A stretch of DNA of 57,040 nt from JAADHG01 sp964418645 (GCA_964418645.1 CAYQME010000011.1:1-57040), one strand, 5' to 3'. Shown: positions 18,538-27,748, numbered from the stretch's first letter. Notes: generated by a model not told the origin, from the sequence alone. Numbers and translations are program-made.

Positions 18538-19091
18538 TGAACTTAGTTTTAAAATATAGTGTTAATATAATGGTCACAGTTTTTACTGTGACCATGTTTT
18601 TTTCGTGTAAAAATAATTTTAAAGAAATTCAGAATATTGGTGTTTTAGGGAGTGAGCCACTTACAATTGCCGAAAACATAAATACAAAATATACCGATTC
18701 AGGGAGATTAAAATCCAATCTTTTAAGTCCTAAAATGTTAGATTTTTCTAATAGAGAGTTTGGTTTTTTTGAATTCCCTGATGGCATTGATTTTACCATT
18801 TATGACGATGATGGGAATAAAAGTAATGTCTTAGCAGATTATGCCATTATATATGATGACACAGATTTGATTGATTTACAAGGTAATGTAGTTTTATCCA
18901 CACATAATAACGACACTCTGTTTGCTGAACAACTTTTCTATGACCAAGTACGAGAATGGTTGTTTACTAACCAACCTGTGGTATTTAAAACTAAAGACCA
19001 AACTATTAATGGTATTGGATTTGATTCAAATAGAGATTTTACCAAAGCTCAGGTTTTAGAAACTACAGGCACCATTTTCATAGACGAATAA
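18537..19091 (+). CDS. lptC: LPS export periplasmic protein LptC
   Basis: A 184-residue LptC-type component of the Lpt bridge that carries lipopolysaccharide from the inner to the outer membrane. The N-terminus is a membrane or lipoprotein signal ending MFFSC (C24). The rest is the beta-jelly-roll segment: DDDGNKSNVLADYAIIYDDT, DLIDLQGNVVLSTHNND, DTLFAEQLFYD and INGIGFDSNRDFTKAQVLET, the alternation expected for LptC/OstA folds. The start is set by the TAATG junction with the TPR gene. Oddly, codons 12-20 form a perfect terminator-like hairpin (see the separate entry). No lptA, lptB, lptF or lptG lies in the window. Confidence 0.88.
   Translation: MNLVLKYSVNIMVTVFTVTMFFSCKNNFKEIQNIGVLGSEPLTIAENINTKYTDSGRLKSNLLSPKMLDFSNREFGFFEFPDGIDFTIYDDDGNKSNVLADYAIIYDDTDLIDLQGNVVLSTHNNDTLFAEQLFYDQVREWLFTNQPVVFKTKDQTINGIGFDSNRDFTKAQVLETTGTIFIDE
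18570..18603 (+). terminator. Terminator-like hairpin inside the lptC signal-peptide codons
   Basis: ATGGTCACAGT (18570-18580), loop TTTT, ACTGTGACCAT (18585-18595), then G and seven T residues (18597-18603). This is a perfect 11-bp stem with a U-tract, the form of an intrinsic terminator, but it lies within codons 12-23 of lptC. It could attenuate transcription into lptC and the downstream genes. Confidence 0.6.
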
Positions 19092-19144
19092 TTAGTATCT
19101 TTACCAAGTCTAGGTTTTCAACAACAATTATATATAGATTAATA

Positions 19145-19330
19145 ATGAAATTATTACAGATTTTACAGTATGCCTATTTAGTTTTTGCAGTTCTTTTTGT
19201 GTATGATGCAATATCCAATTGGAATGTTAAAAGCCCATATATATCTTTAGGGTTTGCAGCATTGGCAGTGTTTATGTTTTTCTTTAGAAAAAAATATAGA
19301 AAACGTTTTAAAGACAGAGGCAAACTATAA
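19145..19330 (+). CDS. Small two-helix membrane protein
   Basis: 61 residues, with two predicted membrane segments (about 3-21, LLQILQYAYLVFAVLFVYDA, and 30-48, YISLGFAALAVFMFFFRKK) and a very basic C-terminus, KKYRKRFKDRG, probably cytoplasmic. No family is recognised beyond small hypothetical proteins of this operon context. It ends 2 bp before the CNNM/CorC gene, so it belongs to the same transcript and is likely real despite its size. Confidence 0.65.
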   Translation: MKLLQILQYAYLVFAVLFVYDAISNWNVKSPYISLGFAALAVFMFFFRKKYRKRFKDRGKL

Positions 19331-19332
19331 CA

Positions 19333-20619
19333 ATGAATGCTGATGTCATAATTATAATTGTTTCACTGCTGTTCTCAGCTTTTTTCTCAGGAATGGAGAT
19401 TGCATATGTGTCTTCTAACAAGATTCATATAGAAATTGAAAAAAAGCAAAGTGGTTTTTTGGCTAAAATCCTTACTAAACTTACAGCAAAACCATCAAAA
19501 TTTATTGCAACAATGCTTATAGGAAACAATATAGCATTAGTTATTTATGGGTTTTATATGGGAGCATTGTTAATGGATTGGTTTTTACAGTTAAGTATAA
19601 ATAACATTTTTTTTAATTATCTCATTACAGATTTAAGTTTACTTAGTCAAACGGTAATATCAACCTTAATTATTTTAGTAACCGCCGAATTTTTACCAAA
19701 AGTATTTTTTCAAATATATTCCAACCTTTTACTCAAGGTATTTGCATTTCCGGCGTACGTATTTTACATACTGTTTTCGGTAATATCAGATTTTGTCATT
19801 TGGATTTCTGATGTAGTATTAAAACAATTTTTCAAGACTGATGGAGACCAAGTACAGCTGGCATTTACAAAAGTTGAACTTGGGAATTATATTAGTGAAC
19901 AAATGGAATCGGTTGAAGAAGATGATGAGGTAGATAGTGAAATTCAAATTTTTCAAAATGCATTAGAATTCTCTGAAGTAAAATGTAGAGAAGTAATGAT
20001 TCCACGTACGGAATTAGTTGCTGTAGAGATTCATGATTCCATAAAATCGTTAAACGAACTGTTTACAGAAACAGGCTATTCAAAAATATTGGTATATAAA
20101 GATACCATTGATGATATATTAGGTTATGTACACTCTTTTGATTTGTTTAAAAAACCAAAGAACATAAAATCTATTATAATGCCTGTAGAGTTTGTACCTG
20201 AAACCATGCTTATAAAGGACGTTTTAAATGTATTGATAAAGAAACGAAAAAGTGTGTCTGTAGTTTTGGATGAATATGGAGGTACTTCTGGTATTATGAC
20301 TCTTGAAGATATAGTTGAAGAACTTTTTGGTGAAATTGAAGACGAGCATGACACATTAGAACTACTTGAAGAAAAAATAAGCGATACAGAGTATAATTTA
20401 TCTGCGCGTTTAGAGGTAGATTATTTGAATGAAATATATAAATTAAACCTTCCTGAAAATGAAAATTACGAAACTCTAGGAGGTTTAATTGTAAATAGTA
20501 CTGAGGAAATTCCAGAGCAAAATGAAAAAGTAAAAATTGAAAATTTTTTATTTACAATTTCAGAAGTGTCAAATACTAAAATTGACGTTGTATCACTTCA
20601 TATCTTTAAAGACGAATAA
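19333..20619 (+). CDS. CNNM/CorC-type membrane protein (hemolysin-like) with CBS pair
   Basis: 428 residues in three parts. An N-terminal DUF21/CNNM transmembrane domain spans about 1-175, starting FSAFFSGMEIAYVSSNKIHIEIE. A CBS pair lies at about 205-330, with REVMIPRTELVAVE and SVSVVLDEYGGTSGIMTLED. A C-terminal CorC_HlyC domain spans about 345-425, with NYETLGGLIV. The family exports or tolerates divalent cations (Mg/Co), or acts as a regulator; the old hemolysin name is misleading. Some Flavobacteria carry a related protein, GldE, needed for gliding, and I cannot separate the two by eye. It is the last tightly linked gene of the coaX run. Confidence 0.88.
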   Translation: MNADVIIIIVSLLFSAFFSGMEIAYVSSNKIHIEIEKKQSGFLAKILTKLTAKPSKFIATMLIGNNIALVIYGFYMGALLMDWFLQLSINNIFFNYLITDLSLLSQTVISTLIILVTAEFLPKVFFQIYSNLLLKVFAFPAYVFYILFSVISDFVIWISDVVLKQFFKTDGDQVQLAFTKVELGNYISEQMESVEEDDEVDSEIQIFQNALEFSEVKCREVMIPRTELVAVEIHDSIKSLNELFTETGYSKILVYKDTIDDILGYVHSFDLFKKPKNIKSIIMPVEFVPETMLIKDVLNVLIKKRKSVSVVLDEYGGTSGIMTLEDIVEELFGEIEDEHDTLELLEEKISDTEYNLSARLEVDYLNEIYKLNLPENENYETLGGLIVNSTEEIPEQNEKVKIENFLFTISEVSNTKIDVVSLHIFKDE

Positions 20620-20804
20620 AAATCGTACAATATCATAATTAATCCAGTGTTCTGCTTTTATAATTAAGTAGAAAATGGTATTTTCGCGCACGATATTTTA
20701 TACATATTAATTAATAATCATTACACTGGCTTTTATTTTTTTGATGGTAGTAATGGTGTATTTTGTTAAACACTCTTCAAGAGTTACATAAAATTAATTT
20801 ACAA

Positions 20805-22955
20805 ATGGCAATTTTAAATAAAATAAGACAACGATCACTTTTCCTAATTCTAATAATTGCAATGGCATTATTTTCATTTGTATTATCAGGACTCTTTAAA
20901 AATAATGGAGGTTTTTCAAACAAATCTCAAAACGTAATCGCAACCGTTAATGGTGTAGATATTGAGAGAGATGATTTTATGAATAAAGTTGAATCGGCTC
21001 AAAGACAATTTGGAGGCTCATTAACAAATACTCAAGCTATGAATAGAGTTTGGGATCAAGAGGTTAATAAAGTAGTTATGGAAGCTCAATATGATGCCTT
21101 AGGAATAACTGTTGAGAGAGACCAAATGAGAGATTTACTCAAGTTAAGTTTGTCTTCTTATGAAGAGTTTAAGAACGACGATGGTGTTTTTGATGAAAAT
21201 AAGTTAAACGAGTTTATTGCTAATTTAAAAGAAATTTCACCTCAAACAGCATTATTAGGTGGGTCTCCTATCAATTATGAAGCTTGGACTAATTTTGAAA
21301 ACAATGTCGCTGTTACTGGAAGACAGCAAACATTTTTTAATATGGTAAAAGCAGGTGTTATTGGTACACTTACAGAAGCAGAGTTAGACTATAAGTTGGA
21401 AAATGACAAGGGTGATATTAAATATGTGCAAGTACCATTTACATCAATTCCAGATAGTACAGTTACAGTATCTAAATCTGATGTTTCTAATTATATTAAT
21501 AAAAACAGAAGTAAATATGAGGTAGAAGCTTCAAGAGGACTTCATTATGTGCAATTTAAAGAAGAAGCTTCGTTAGAAGATGAAACTAATATTCAAAACA
21601 ATTTAGTAAAACTATTAGAGGGGAGAGAGGATAATGTGACGACACCTGAAGTAGACGAGACAGAAATAGGTTTTAGGAACACGACAGATCATCAAGGGTT
21701 TTTAGCTGCTAATTCAGTATTAAAATTGTATGATGATTTTGTGTTTAAAAATATACTACCAGAAGTAGCAGCCGATAGTATTTATAATTTAAAAATGGGA
21801 GAAGTATATGGACCATATAAAGATGGAAATATGTATAAAATCTCTAAGGTTATAGATATTAAGCAGATTGCAGATTCTGTTAAAGTAAGGCACATATTAA
21901 TCCCTTTTGCAGGTGCGTTAAGAACGGATGCTTCAGTTACAAGAACGGAAGCAGCAGCTAAGACAACAGCTGATAGTATTTTAAAGATACTTAAAAGAAA
22001 CCGTTCTAAGTTTACAAGTTTATTAGACCTTTCGTATGATACTGTAAGTAATGAAAAAGGTGGTGAAATTGAGTTTACTTACAATTCGGGTATGGCACCA
22101 GAGTTTAAGGACTTTTCTTTTGATAACAAAAAAGGAGCATTAGATGTTGTTAAAACAGATTTTGGATATCATGTTATTGAAATACTTAGTCAAGGCCCTA
22201 AGCAAAAAGCAATTAAAGTTGGTAATCTAGCCCAAGTAATCGAACCATCTGAAAAAACAATAGATAACACTTTTAACAAAACATCTAAGTTTGAAATCGC
22301 TGTTGCGAGTAAAGATTTTAACGAAGTTGCTAAAGAAAATAATTTTACTGTTAAACCAGTAAGTAATGTAAAGGCTTTAGATGAGAGTATCCCAGGATTA
22401 GGCAATCAAAGAGCAATTGTACGTTGGGCTTTTAAAGAAGATACTAATGTGGGCGATGTTAAACGTTTTAACCTTCAAGATGGAGGTTATGCAGTTGTAA
22501 TGTTAAGTGCAAAAAATGAAAAAGGAATAATGAGTATTGAAAACGCATCGGTTACTGCACTTAATGAAATAAGAAAAGAAAAGAAAGTTGAACTTATTAA
22601 AGCGAGTCTTTCTGGAACAACTTTAGAAGATATTGCTGCAAGCCAAAATCAATCTGTAAGAACAGCGTTAGCAATTAATATGAAAAACCCAACACTTTCT
22701 GGTGCGGGGAGGGAACCTTTAATTATAGGAGCCGCTTTCGGATTAACAGAAGGACAAGTTTCTAAACCTATTGTTGGAAATAATGGTATTTATGTAATTG
22801 AAGTGACTAAGATTACACCAGCTGATGGGTTGCCAAATTACCAAGCTGTTGCAAACAGAATTGAGAATACAAAAAGAACAACTGTAAATACAGAACTGTA
22901 TAAAACTTTAAAGAATGCTTCAGAGATTGAAGATAATAGAGCAACGTTTTATTAG
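20805..22955 (+). CDS. PpiD/SurA-like periplasmic peptidyl-prolyl isomerase
   Basis: A membrane-anchored chaperone and foldase for exported proteins, about 716 residues. The chosen ATG gives MAILNKIRQRSLFLILIIAM, the usual PpiD-type start with one N-terminal membrane helix (about 10-33). A longer frame from TTG at 20763 is possible but less likely. A SurA_N-like helical domain follows, then a parvulin rotamase domain at about residues 355-470 (VRHILIPFAGALRTD, then GGEIEFTYNSGMAPEFKDF and FGYHVIEIL), then a second degenerate C-terminal region. It lies downstream of the lptC/CNNM genes after a 185-bp spacer without a clear promoter match, and ends at a hairpin terminator. Confidence 0.9.
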   Translation: MAILNKIRQRSLFLILIIAMALFSFVLSGLFKNNGGFSNKSQNVIATVNGVDIERDDFMNKVESAQRQFGGSLTNTQAMNRVWDQEVNKVVMEAQYDALGITVERDQMRDLLKLSLSSYEEFKNDDGVFDENKLNEFIANLKEISPQTALLGGSPINYEAWTNFENNVAVTGRQQTFFNMVKAGVIGTLTEAELDYKLENDKGDIKYVQVPFTSIPDSTVTVSKSDVSNYINKNRSKYEVEASRGLHYVQFKEEASLEDETNIQNNLVKLLEGREDNVTTPEVDETEIGFRNTTDHQGFLAANSVLKLYDDFVFKNILPEVAADSIYNLKMGEVYGPYKDGNMYKISKVIDIKQIADSVKVRHILIPFAGALRTDASVTRTEAAAKTTADSILKILKRNRSKFTSLLDLSYDTVSNEKGGEIEFTYNSGMAPEFKDFSFDNKKGALDVVKTDFGYHVIEILSQGPKQKAIKVGNLAQVIEPSEKTIDNTFNKTSKFEIAVASKDFNEVAKENNFTVKPVSNVKALDESIPGLGNQRAIVRWAFKEDTNVGDVKRFNLQDGGYAVVMLSAKNEKGIMSIENASVTALNEIRKEKKVELIKASLSGTTLEDIAASQNQSVRTALAINMKNPTLSGAGREPLIIGAAFGLTEGQVSKPIVGNNGIYVIEVTKITPADGLPNYQAVANRIENTKRTTVNTELYKTLKNASEIEDNRATFY

Positions 22956-22981
22956 TAAATAAAATATCAAATTATAAATTT

Positions 22982-23005
22982 AGAGCTTCACTTTGGTGAG
23001 GCTCT
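22982..23005. terminator. Intrinsic terminator between convergent genes
   Basis: AGAGCTTCAC-TTTG-GTGAGGCTCT, a 10-bp stem with one G-T pair, lies between the stops of the foldase and GYDIA kinase genes. The T-tract on the plus strand is weak. Confidence 0.7.
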
Positions 23006-23011
23006 TATTGT

Positions 23012-23950
23012 TTAAACCATATTACTATAAGGAATTATAGTTAAAAAACCTTTAGTCTCAAAGTAAGCTTTAGGATTATCTTTAGAAGTTGCTAAAACAA
23101 AATCTCCTCCCCAAGCACCAAGACTTTTTATAGAGCCTTTAAAATCATTAAATAAGCATTCTTTTATAGGCTTTTGTTTAATAATTGAAGCAATAATTTC
23201 TTCATGATCTTCAATTAAAGTATTGAAAGTTTTCAAAGATTTACAAGTGATTATTTGTGATGTTATATCGCTTATTTCTGATATCTTTTTCGAGAGATCT
23301 GTTTTGTTGGCTTTATAGTGCATTATGCCTTCACGACTGTTTTGTTTTTTATTGAGATAAACAAAATATAAATGATCTTTGAAGCTTGGGTTGAAATCAA
23401 CAGATTTAATTTCTCGAATCTTGTCATTTAATACATTGTCACCTTGAGCGCAGTTGAAAGGTCTTGTTAATTGATAAGTAATAGGAGCATCATGTTGCGC
23501 ACATGCAATATCATAACCACTACCACCAAAAGTGAGTTCTAACAGTTTGTAAGCATCTATATTTGCCCAATTCGCAATATTATTAATTAGGGTTGAAGAA
23601 GAGCCAAGTCCCCAATTTTTATCAAAATCTAATTGAGTAGTTACTTTAAACCCCTTATGATTTAAAAAATTAGGATTTAATTGCTTTGTAGCTTTTAAAA
23701 TTTCACCTAGCCATTTTGAAACGTCATCAACGTGCTGAACTTGATTCAGTATCTCATTAAAAGTAATCGTTTTCTCAAACCAAACATTTCCTTTTGTATC
23801 TAAGCTCTTCCAGATAAGTTTTGGGTTGTTAATTTTTTCAACTGTTAGGAATTGACCAAATTTCGTTGGTAAAGCAAGAGCTAATGCACCATCAAGAACA
23901 ACATATTCTCCAGTGAGTAATAATTTTCCGTTGCTATAAAAGGTGTTCAT
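23012..23950 (-). CDS. GYDIA-family GHMP kinase (mevalonate-pathway-linked)
   Basis: A 312-residue small-molecule kinase of the GHMP superfamily. Motifs are LLTGEYVVLDGALALALP (11-28), the ATP-binding loop WGLGSSST (113-120) and FGGSGYDIACA (141-151), which contains the GYDIA sequence that names this Bacteroidota family. Its ATG shares one base with the HMG-CoA reductase stop (TAATG), so it probably phosphorylates mevalonate or a later intermediate; the exact substrate is not settled by sequence. Oddly, residues 65-77 and 162-173 are encoded by DNA resembling dispersed intergenic repeats of Flavobacteria, read in frame (see the repeat entries). Both lie away from the ATP loop and catalytic motifs. 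Confidence 0.85.
   Translation of the reverse strand: MNTFYSNGKLLLTGEYVVLDGALALALPTKFGQFLTVEKINNPKLIWKSLDTKGNVWFEKTITFNEILNQVQHVDDVSKWLGEILKATKQLNPNFLNHKGFKVTTQLDFDKNWGLGSSSTLINNIANWANIDAYKLLELTFGGSGYDIACAQHDAPITYQLTRPFNCAQGDNVLNDKIREIKSVDFNPSFKDHLYFVYLNKKQNSREGIMHYKANKTDLSKKISEISDITSQIITCKSLKTFNTLIEDHEEIIASIIKQKPIKECLFNDFKGSIKSLGAWGGDFVLATSKDNPKAYFETKGFLTIIPYSNMV
23437..23465. repeat. Dispersed-repeat-like fragment inside the GYDIA kinase gene (copy 1)
   Basis: The core ACCTTGAGCGCAGTTGAAAG (23441-23460) with a TGTC flank closely resembles a repeat often seen between genes in Flavobacteria (CTTTCGACTGCGCTCAAGGT type). Here it is coding and yields TRPFNCAQGDNV (residues 162-173). Confidence 0.6.
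23723..23758. repeat. Dispersed-repeat-like fragment inside the GYDIA kinase gene (copy 2)
   Basis: GTCAT, then GTGCTGAACTTGATTCAGTA (23732-23751) and TCTCATT, resembles the common flavobacterial intergenic repeat of the type GTCATGCTGAACTTG..TTCAGCATCTCATT. It is read in frame as residues about 65-76 (EILNQVQHVDD). Confidence 0.6.
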
Positions 23951-25266
23951 TAACGTCTTAAATTTTCAATCGCTTTAACAACAGCATTATGAGTTACAAC
24001 ATTGGTTTTGAAATGTTCAATTAATGCATTTTTCTCAGAGTCATTAGCATTATGCTGATTTAATATATTTATCAAATGCATTTTCATATGGCCTTGTTGT
24101 ATTCCAGTTGTGGTGAGTGAATGTATGGCAGCAAAATTTTGAGCTAAACCAGCAACTGCTACAATTTGCATGAGTTCTTTTGCTGAAGGATTATTTAAGA
24201 GTTCTAACGACAATTTGGCTAAAGGGTGTAAGGCTGTAATACCACCTACTGTTCCTAAAGATAATGGAATTTCAATCCAAAATTTAAAAATACCATTTTC
24301 AATAATGGCATGTGTTAAACTTGAGTATTTTCCTTTCCGTGAGGCAAAAGCATGTGCACCTGCTTCAACAGCTCTAAAATCGTTTCCAGTAGCCAATACA
24401 ACAGCATCAATACCATTCATAATACCTTTATTATGAGTTACAGCTCTGTATGGCTCAATTTCGGCAATCTTTACTGCTTGTAAAAATCTTTCAGCAAATA
24501 CTTCAGGTAAAATATTGTTATTCTCAGATAACTCATTAATAGGACAACTTACTTCAGCTCTTACTAAACATTCTGGAACATAATTAGATAATATGCTCAT
24601 GATAACATCTATGCTTTTTTCATTACTTGAAAAGCTTTCAAATGTTTTAGCTTCAGTTTTAAAAGTAGCTGCAAATTGTTCTAAACAGGAATTTATAAAA
24701 TTGGCACCCATAGCATCCAAAGTTTCAAAAGTGGCATGCAATTGGTAATAGCCAGAAATATCTTGTGCTTTATTTTTTAATTGAATATCAATAATACCAC
24801 CACCACGTTGCTCCATAGATTTGGTAATGGATTTAGTTGCTTCGATAAGTTTGGGTTTAACAGATTTAAAAAACTTTTGAAGTGTTTCAAAATTGCCATG
24901 ATAGATAAAATGAACCTGTCCAATTTTTGTAGTTGATAACACTTTAGCTTTAAAACCACCACGATCTAGCCAAAATTTTGCCGATTTACTAGCAGCTGCA
25001 ACAATTGAGCTTTCTTCAATGACCATTGGAATTGTATACAAAATTTTGTTGATAAGAAAATTTGGAGCAACACCTAGTGGTAAATAAAAATTAGAAATAG
25101 TATTTTCAATAAACTCATCATGAAGTTGTTGTAACTGGTTATCTGTATTCCAGTACTGTTTTAAAACGATTTTTGCATCTTCTTTGTTAGAAAAATAGTG
25201 TTCTGTAATCCAATCAATTTTTTTGGATTTTGATAATTTAGAAAAACCAGAAATAAATTTGCGCAT
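23950..25266 (-). CDS. mvaA: Hydroxymethylglutaryl-CoA reductase, class II (degradative type)
   Basis: Interconverts HMG-CoA and mevalonate. The 438-residue length and motifs are those of class II enzymes: ENTISNFYLPLGVAPNFLIN near residue 55, DAMGANFINS, THNKGIMNGIDAVVLATGND with FRAVEAGAHAFA, LGTVGGITALHPLA, and catalytic His about 393 in TTGIQQGHMKMH. The family is called degradative, but in Bacteroidota it commonly serves isoprenoid synthesis, which fits the coupled GHMP kinase. It is the first gene of a two-gene leftward operon. Other mevalonate genes are outside the window. Confidence 0.93.
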   Translation of the reverse strand: MRKFISGFSKLSKSKKIDWITEHYFSNKEDAKIVLKQYWNTDNQLQQLHDEFIENTISNFYLPLGVAPNFLINKILYTIPMVIEESSIVAAASKSAKFWLDRGGFKAKVLSTTKIGQVHFIYHGNFETLQKFFKSVKPKLIEATKSITKSMEQRGGGIIDIQLKNKAQDISGYYQLHATFETLDAMGANFINSCLEQFAATFKTEAKTFESFSSNEKSIDVIMSILSNYVPECLVRAEVSCPINELSENNNILPEVFAERFLQAVKIAEIEPYRAVTHNKGIMNGIDAVVLATGNDFRAVEAGAHAFASRKGKYSSLTHAIIENGIFKFWIEIPLSLGTVGGITALHPLAKLSLELLNNPSAKELMQIVAVAGLAQNFAAIHSLTTTGIQQGHMKMHLINILNQHNANDSEKNALIEHFKTNVVTHNAVVKAIENLRR

Positions 25267-25285
25267 TAAATTCTAATTTGAATTG

Positions 25286-25293
25286 CAAAGATA
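25286..25293 (-). promoter_or_regulatory. Candidate -7 box of the mvaA operon
   Basis: Reads TATCTTTG on the minus strand, a TAnnTTTG match about 20 bp before the mvaA ATG. The -33 box is not evident. Confidence 0.38.
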
Positions 25294-25499
25294 CCATTCT
25301 CAATGAAATGAAAACTGTTTAATACTTTAGATTAGAAGCAACCCTTTTTTTTGAGATTTATAACTTTATACTGTTGGAATATATTTTTTTTAAAAAAATG
25401 GTTTGAATATTGAATACACGAAATTACTGTTAATAGTTAGTGTTTTTTGCATATTTTTTAGTAAACTTGACATCATTTTGTATAAAAAATAGTGTTTTA

Positions 25500-27728
25500 A
25501 TGCATCGTATAAAATTATCCGTATCTATATTCTTAATAGTAACAGCTTTAACTTCAGCTCAAAACAAAGAAATCACATTAGAAAAAATTTGGAATGGCAC
25601 TTTTCGTACCGAACGTATGGAAGCTTTACATTCCATGAAAAATGGACAACAATATTCCGTTTTAGATTTTAATAGAAAAACAAGAAACTCTTCAATTGAT
25701 GTTTATGATTATAAAACATTGACTAAAGTTAAAACTTTGGTCAATTCAAAAGACATTGCCGAAATCCCTTATTTTTCTGACTATACTTTTAGTGAAGATG
25801 AAAGTAAAATTATTTTGGCAACAGAATTAGAATCAATTTTTAGACGTTCAAAATTAGGAGTTTATTATGTGTACGATACCAGTAATAAAAGTCTTGTAAA
25901 AGTATCAGAAGAGAAAATACAAGAGCCTACATTTTCTCCTAATGCTACTAAAATTGCTTTTGGGTTAAACAATAATTTATTTGTTAAAGATTTGACGTCT
26001 GGTAAAACCACTCAAATTACATTTGATGGCGAAAAAAATAAAATTATTAATGGTATTACCGATTGGGTTTATGAGGAAGAGTTCTCGTTTGTGAGGGCTT
26101 TTGAATGGAATTCAGATAGTTCTCAAATAGCATTTATTCGTTTTGATGAAACCGAAGTTCCAGAGTTTTCAATGGATGTTTATGGTAAAGAGTTATACCA
26201 AACTCAAGAAGTATTTAAATACCCAAAAGCTGGTGAGAAAAACTCATTAGTATCTCTTCATTTTTACAATTTAGAAAGTAATACTACAAATGAAGTTAAA
26301 GTAAATAAAGACTATAACGATTTTTATATTCCAAGAATTAAATGGACTAATAATCCAGATGTTTTAAGTGCACAATATCTAAACAGACATCAAAATGAAT
26401 TGGATTTATGGATGATTAATGCTACCGATAATACTTCAAATTTAGTATTATCAGAAAAAGATGATGCTTATATTGATGTAACTTTTAATTTGACGTTTTT
26501 GAAGGATAATAGTTTTATCTGGACTAGTGAAAAAGATGGGTTTAATCATATTTACCATTATACTAAAGATGGACATTTAAAAAACCAGGTAACCAAAGGC
26601 AATTGGGAAGTCACCAATTATTATGGATTTAACGAAAGGAAACATATTATTTATTATCAATCTGTAGAGAATGGATCTATAAATCGCGATGTGTATGCTA
26701 TAGACTTAAATGGTAAACACAAAACTAGATTAACTAAACGTGAAGGCACCAATAATGCATCTTTTAGTGCAGATTTTACGTATTTTATCAATAGATTTTC
26801 AAGTACAACAACACCTCCAGAATACACGTTAAATAAAGCGTCGACAGGAGTCCTCATTAAGTCGATTAAGGATAATGATGTGTTAGCGCAAAAAGTAGCA
26901 GAATATAAAACTTCAGAAAAAGAGTTCAGCACTATTCATGTTAATGGCAACGATTTAAATATGTGGATGATTAAGCCTGCCAATTTTAATCCTGATAAAG
27001 AATATCCATTGTTTATGTATCAGTATTCTGGACCAGGTTCGCAACAAGTCTCAAACAGATGGAATGGTACTAACGATTATTGGTATCAAATGCTGGCGCA
27101 ACAAGGTTATATTGTTGCCTGTGTAGATGGACGAGGAACAGGTTTAAAAGGCGCAAATTTTAAAAAAGTAACGCAAAAGGAATTGGGTAAATATGAAGTC
27201 GAAGATCAAATAGCAGCTGCAAAACAACTTGGAGAATTACCATTTATTGATAAAACCAGAATAGGTATTTGGGGATGGAGCTATGGCGGGTTTATGAGTA
27301 GTAATGCCTTGTTTAAAGGAAGCGATGTATTTAAAATGGCGATTGCAGTTGCTCCAGTAACGAGCTGGCGTTTTTACGACACAATTTATACAGAACGTTA
27401 CATGACTACACCTCAAGAAAATCCGAGTGGTTATGATGAAAATTCCCCAATAAATCATGTCGATAAATTAAAAGGAGATTTTTTACTAATTCATGGATCG
27501 GGAGACGATAATGTACATGTGCAAAATACCATGCGTATGGTAGAGGCATTAATACAAGCCGATAAGCAATTTGAATGGATGATTTATCCAGACAACAACC
27601 ATGGTATTTATGGAGGTAACACACGCTTACATCTGTATAAAAAGATGACTAATTTTATTAAGAAGACTATAGGAGACAAGATTGAAACACCAAAAGAGGA
27701 AGAAAAGAAAGTCGAAATTAAAGGATAA
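25500..27728 (+). CDS. DPP IV-like S9 prolyl dipeptidyl peptidase
   Basis: An exported serine peptidase that removes dipeptides, typically X-Pro, from peptide N-termini. I choose the ATG at 25500 (MHRIKLSVSIFLIVTALTSAQ), which gives a clean signal peptide; a GTG at 25440 would add 20 residues and spoil it. The N-terminal beta-propeller (DPPIV_N) spans about 90-450, with the double-Glu region DWVYEEEF. The alpha/beta-hydrolase domain has nucleophile S594 in GWSYGG, acid D669/D670 in GSGDDNVH and H701 in DNNHGIYGG. The C-terminus is Lys/Glu-rich. Two POT transporters follow within 30 bp, so released di- and tripeptides can be taken up directly. Confidence 0.93.
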   Translation: MHRIKLSVSIFLIVTALTSAQNKEITLEKIWNGTFRTERMEALHSMKNGQQYSVLDFNRKTRNSSIDVYDYKTLTKVKTLVNSKDIAEIPYFSDYTFSEDESKIILATELESIFRRSKLGVYYVYDTSNKSLVKVSEEKIQEPTFSPNATKIAFGLNNNLFVKDLTSGKTTQITFDGEKNKIINGITDWVYEEEFSFVRAFEWNSDSSQIAFIRFDETEVPEFSMDVYGKELYQTQEVFKYPKAGEKNSLVSLHFYNLESNTTNEVKVNKDYNDFYIPRIKWTNNPDVLSAQYLNRHQNELDLWMINATDNTSNLVLSEKDDAYIDVTFNLTFLKDNSFIWTSEKDGFNHIYHYTKDGHLKNQVTKGNWEVTNYYGFNERKHIIYYQSVENGSINRDVYAIDLNGKHKTRLTKREGTNNASFSADFTYFINRFSSTTTPPEYTLNKASTGVLIKSIKDNDVLAQKVAEYKTSEKEFSTIHVNGNDLNMWMIKPANFNPDKEYPLFMYQYSGPGSQQVSNRWNGTNDYWYQMLAQQGYIVACVDGRGTGLKGANFKKVTQKELGKYEVEDQIAAAKQLGELPFIDKTRIGIWGWSYGGFMSSNALFKGSDVFKMAIAVAPVTSWRFYDTIYTERYMTTPQENPSGYDENSPINHVDKLKGDFLLIHGSGDDNVHVQNTMRMVEALIQADKQFEWMIYPDNNHGIYGGNTRLHLYKKMTNFIKKTIGDKIETPKEEEKKVEIKG

Positions 27729-27748
27729 ACTAACTAACAATAAATTTT

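Noticed and set aside
19333..20619. Naming the CNNM/CorC protein gldE
   Set aside because: Gliding-type GldE and general CorC-like proteins share these domains and no gld gene is adjacent.
20763..20804. TTG start adding 14 residues to the PpiD-like foldase
   Set aside because: The ATG at 20805 gives the usual short basic N-terminus and membrane helix.
25440..25499. GTG start adding 20 residues to the DPP IV-like peptidase
   Set aside because: The extension puts a second hydrophobic stretch before a clean signal peptide; the ATG at 25500 fits better.
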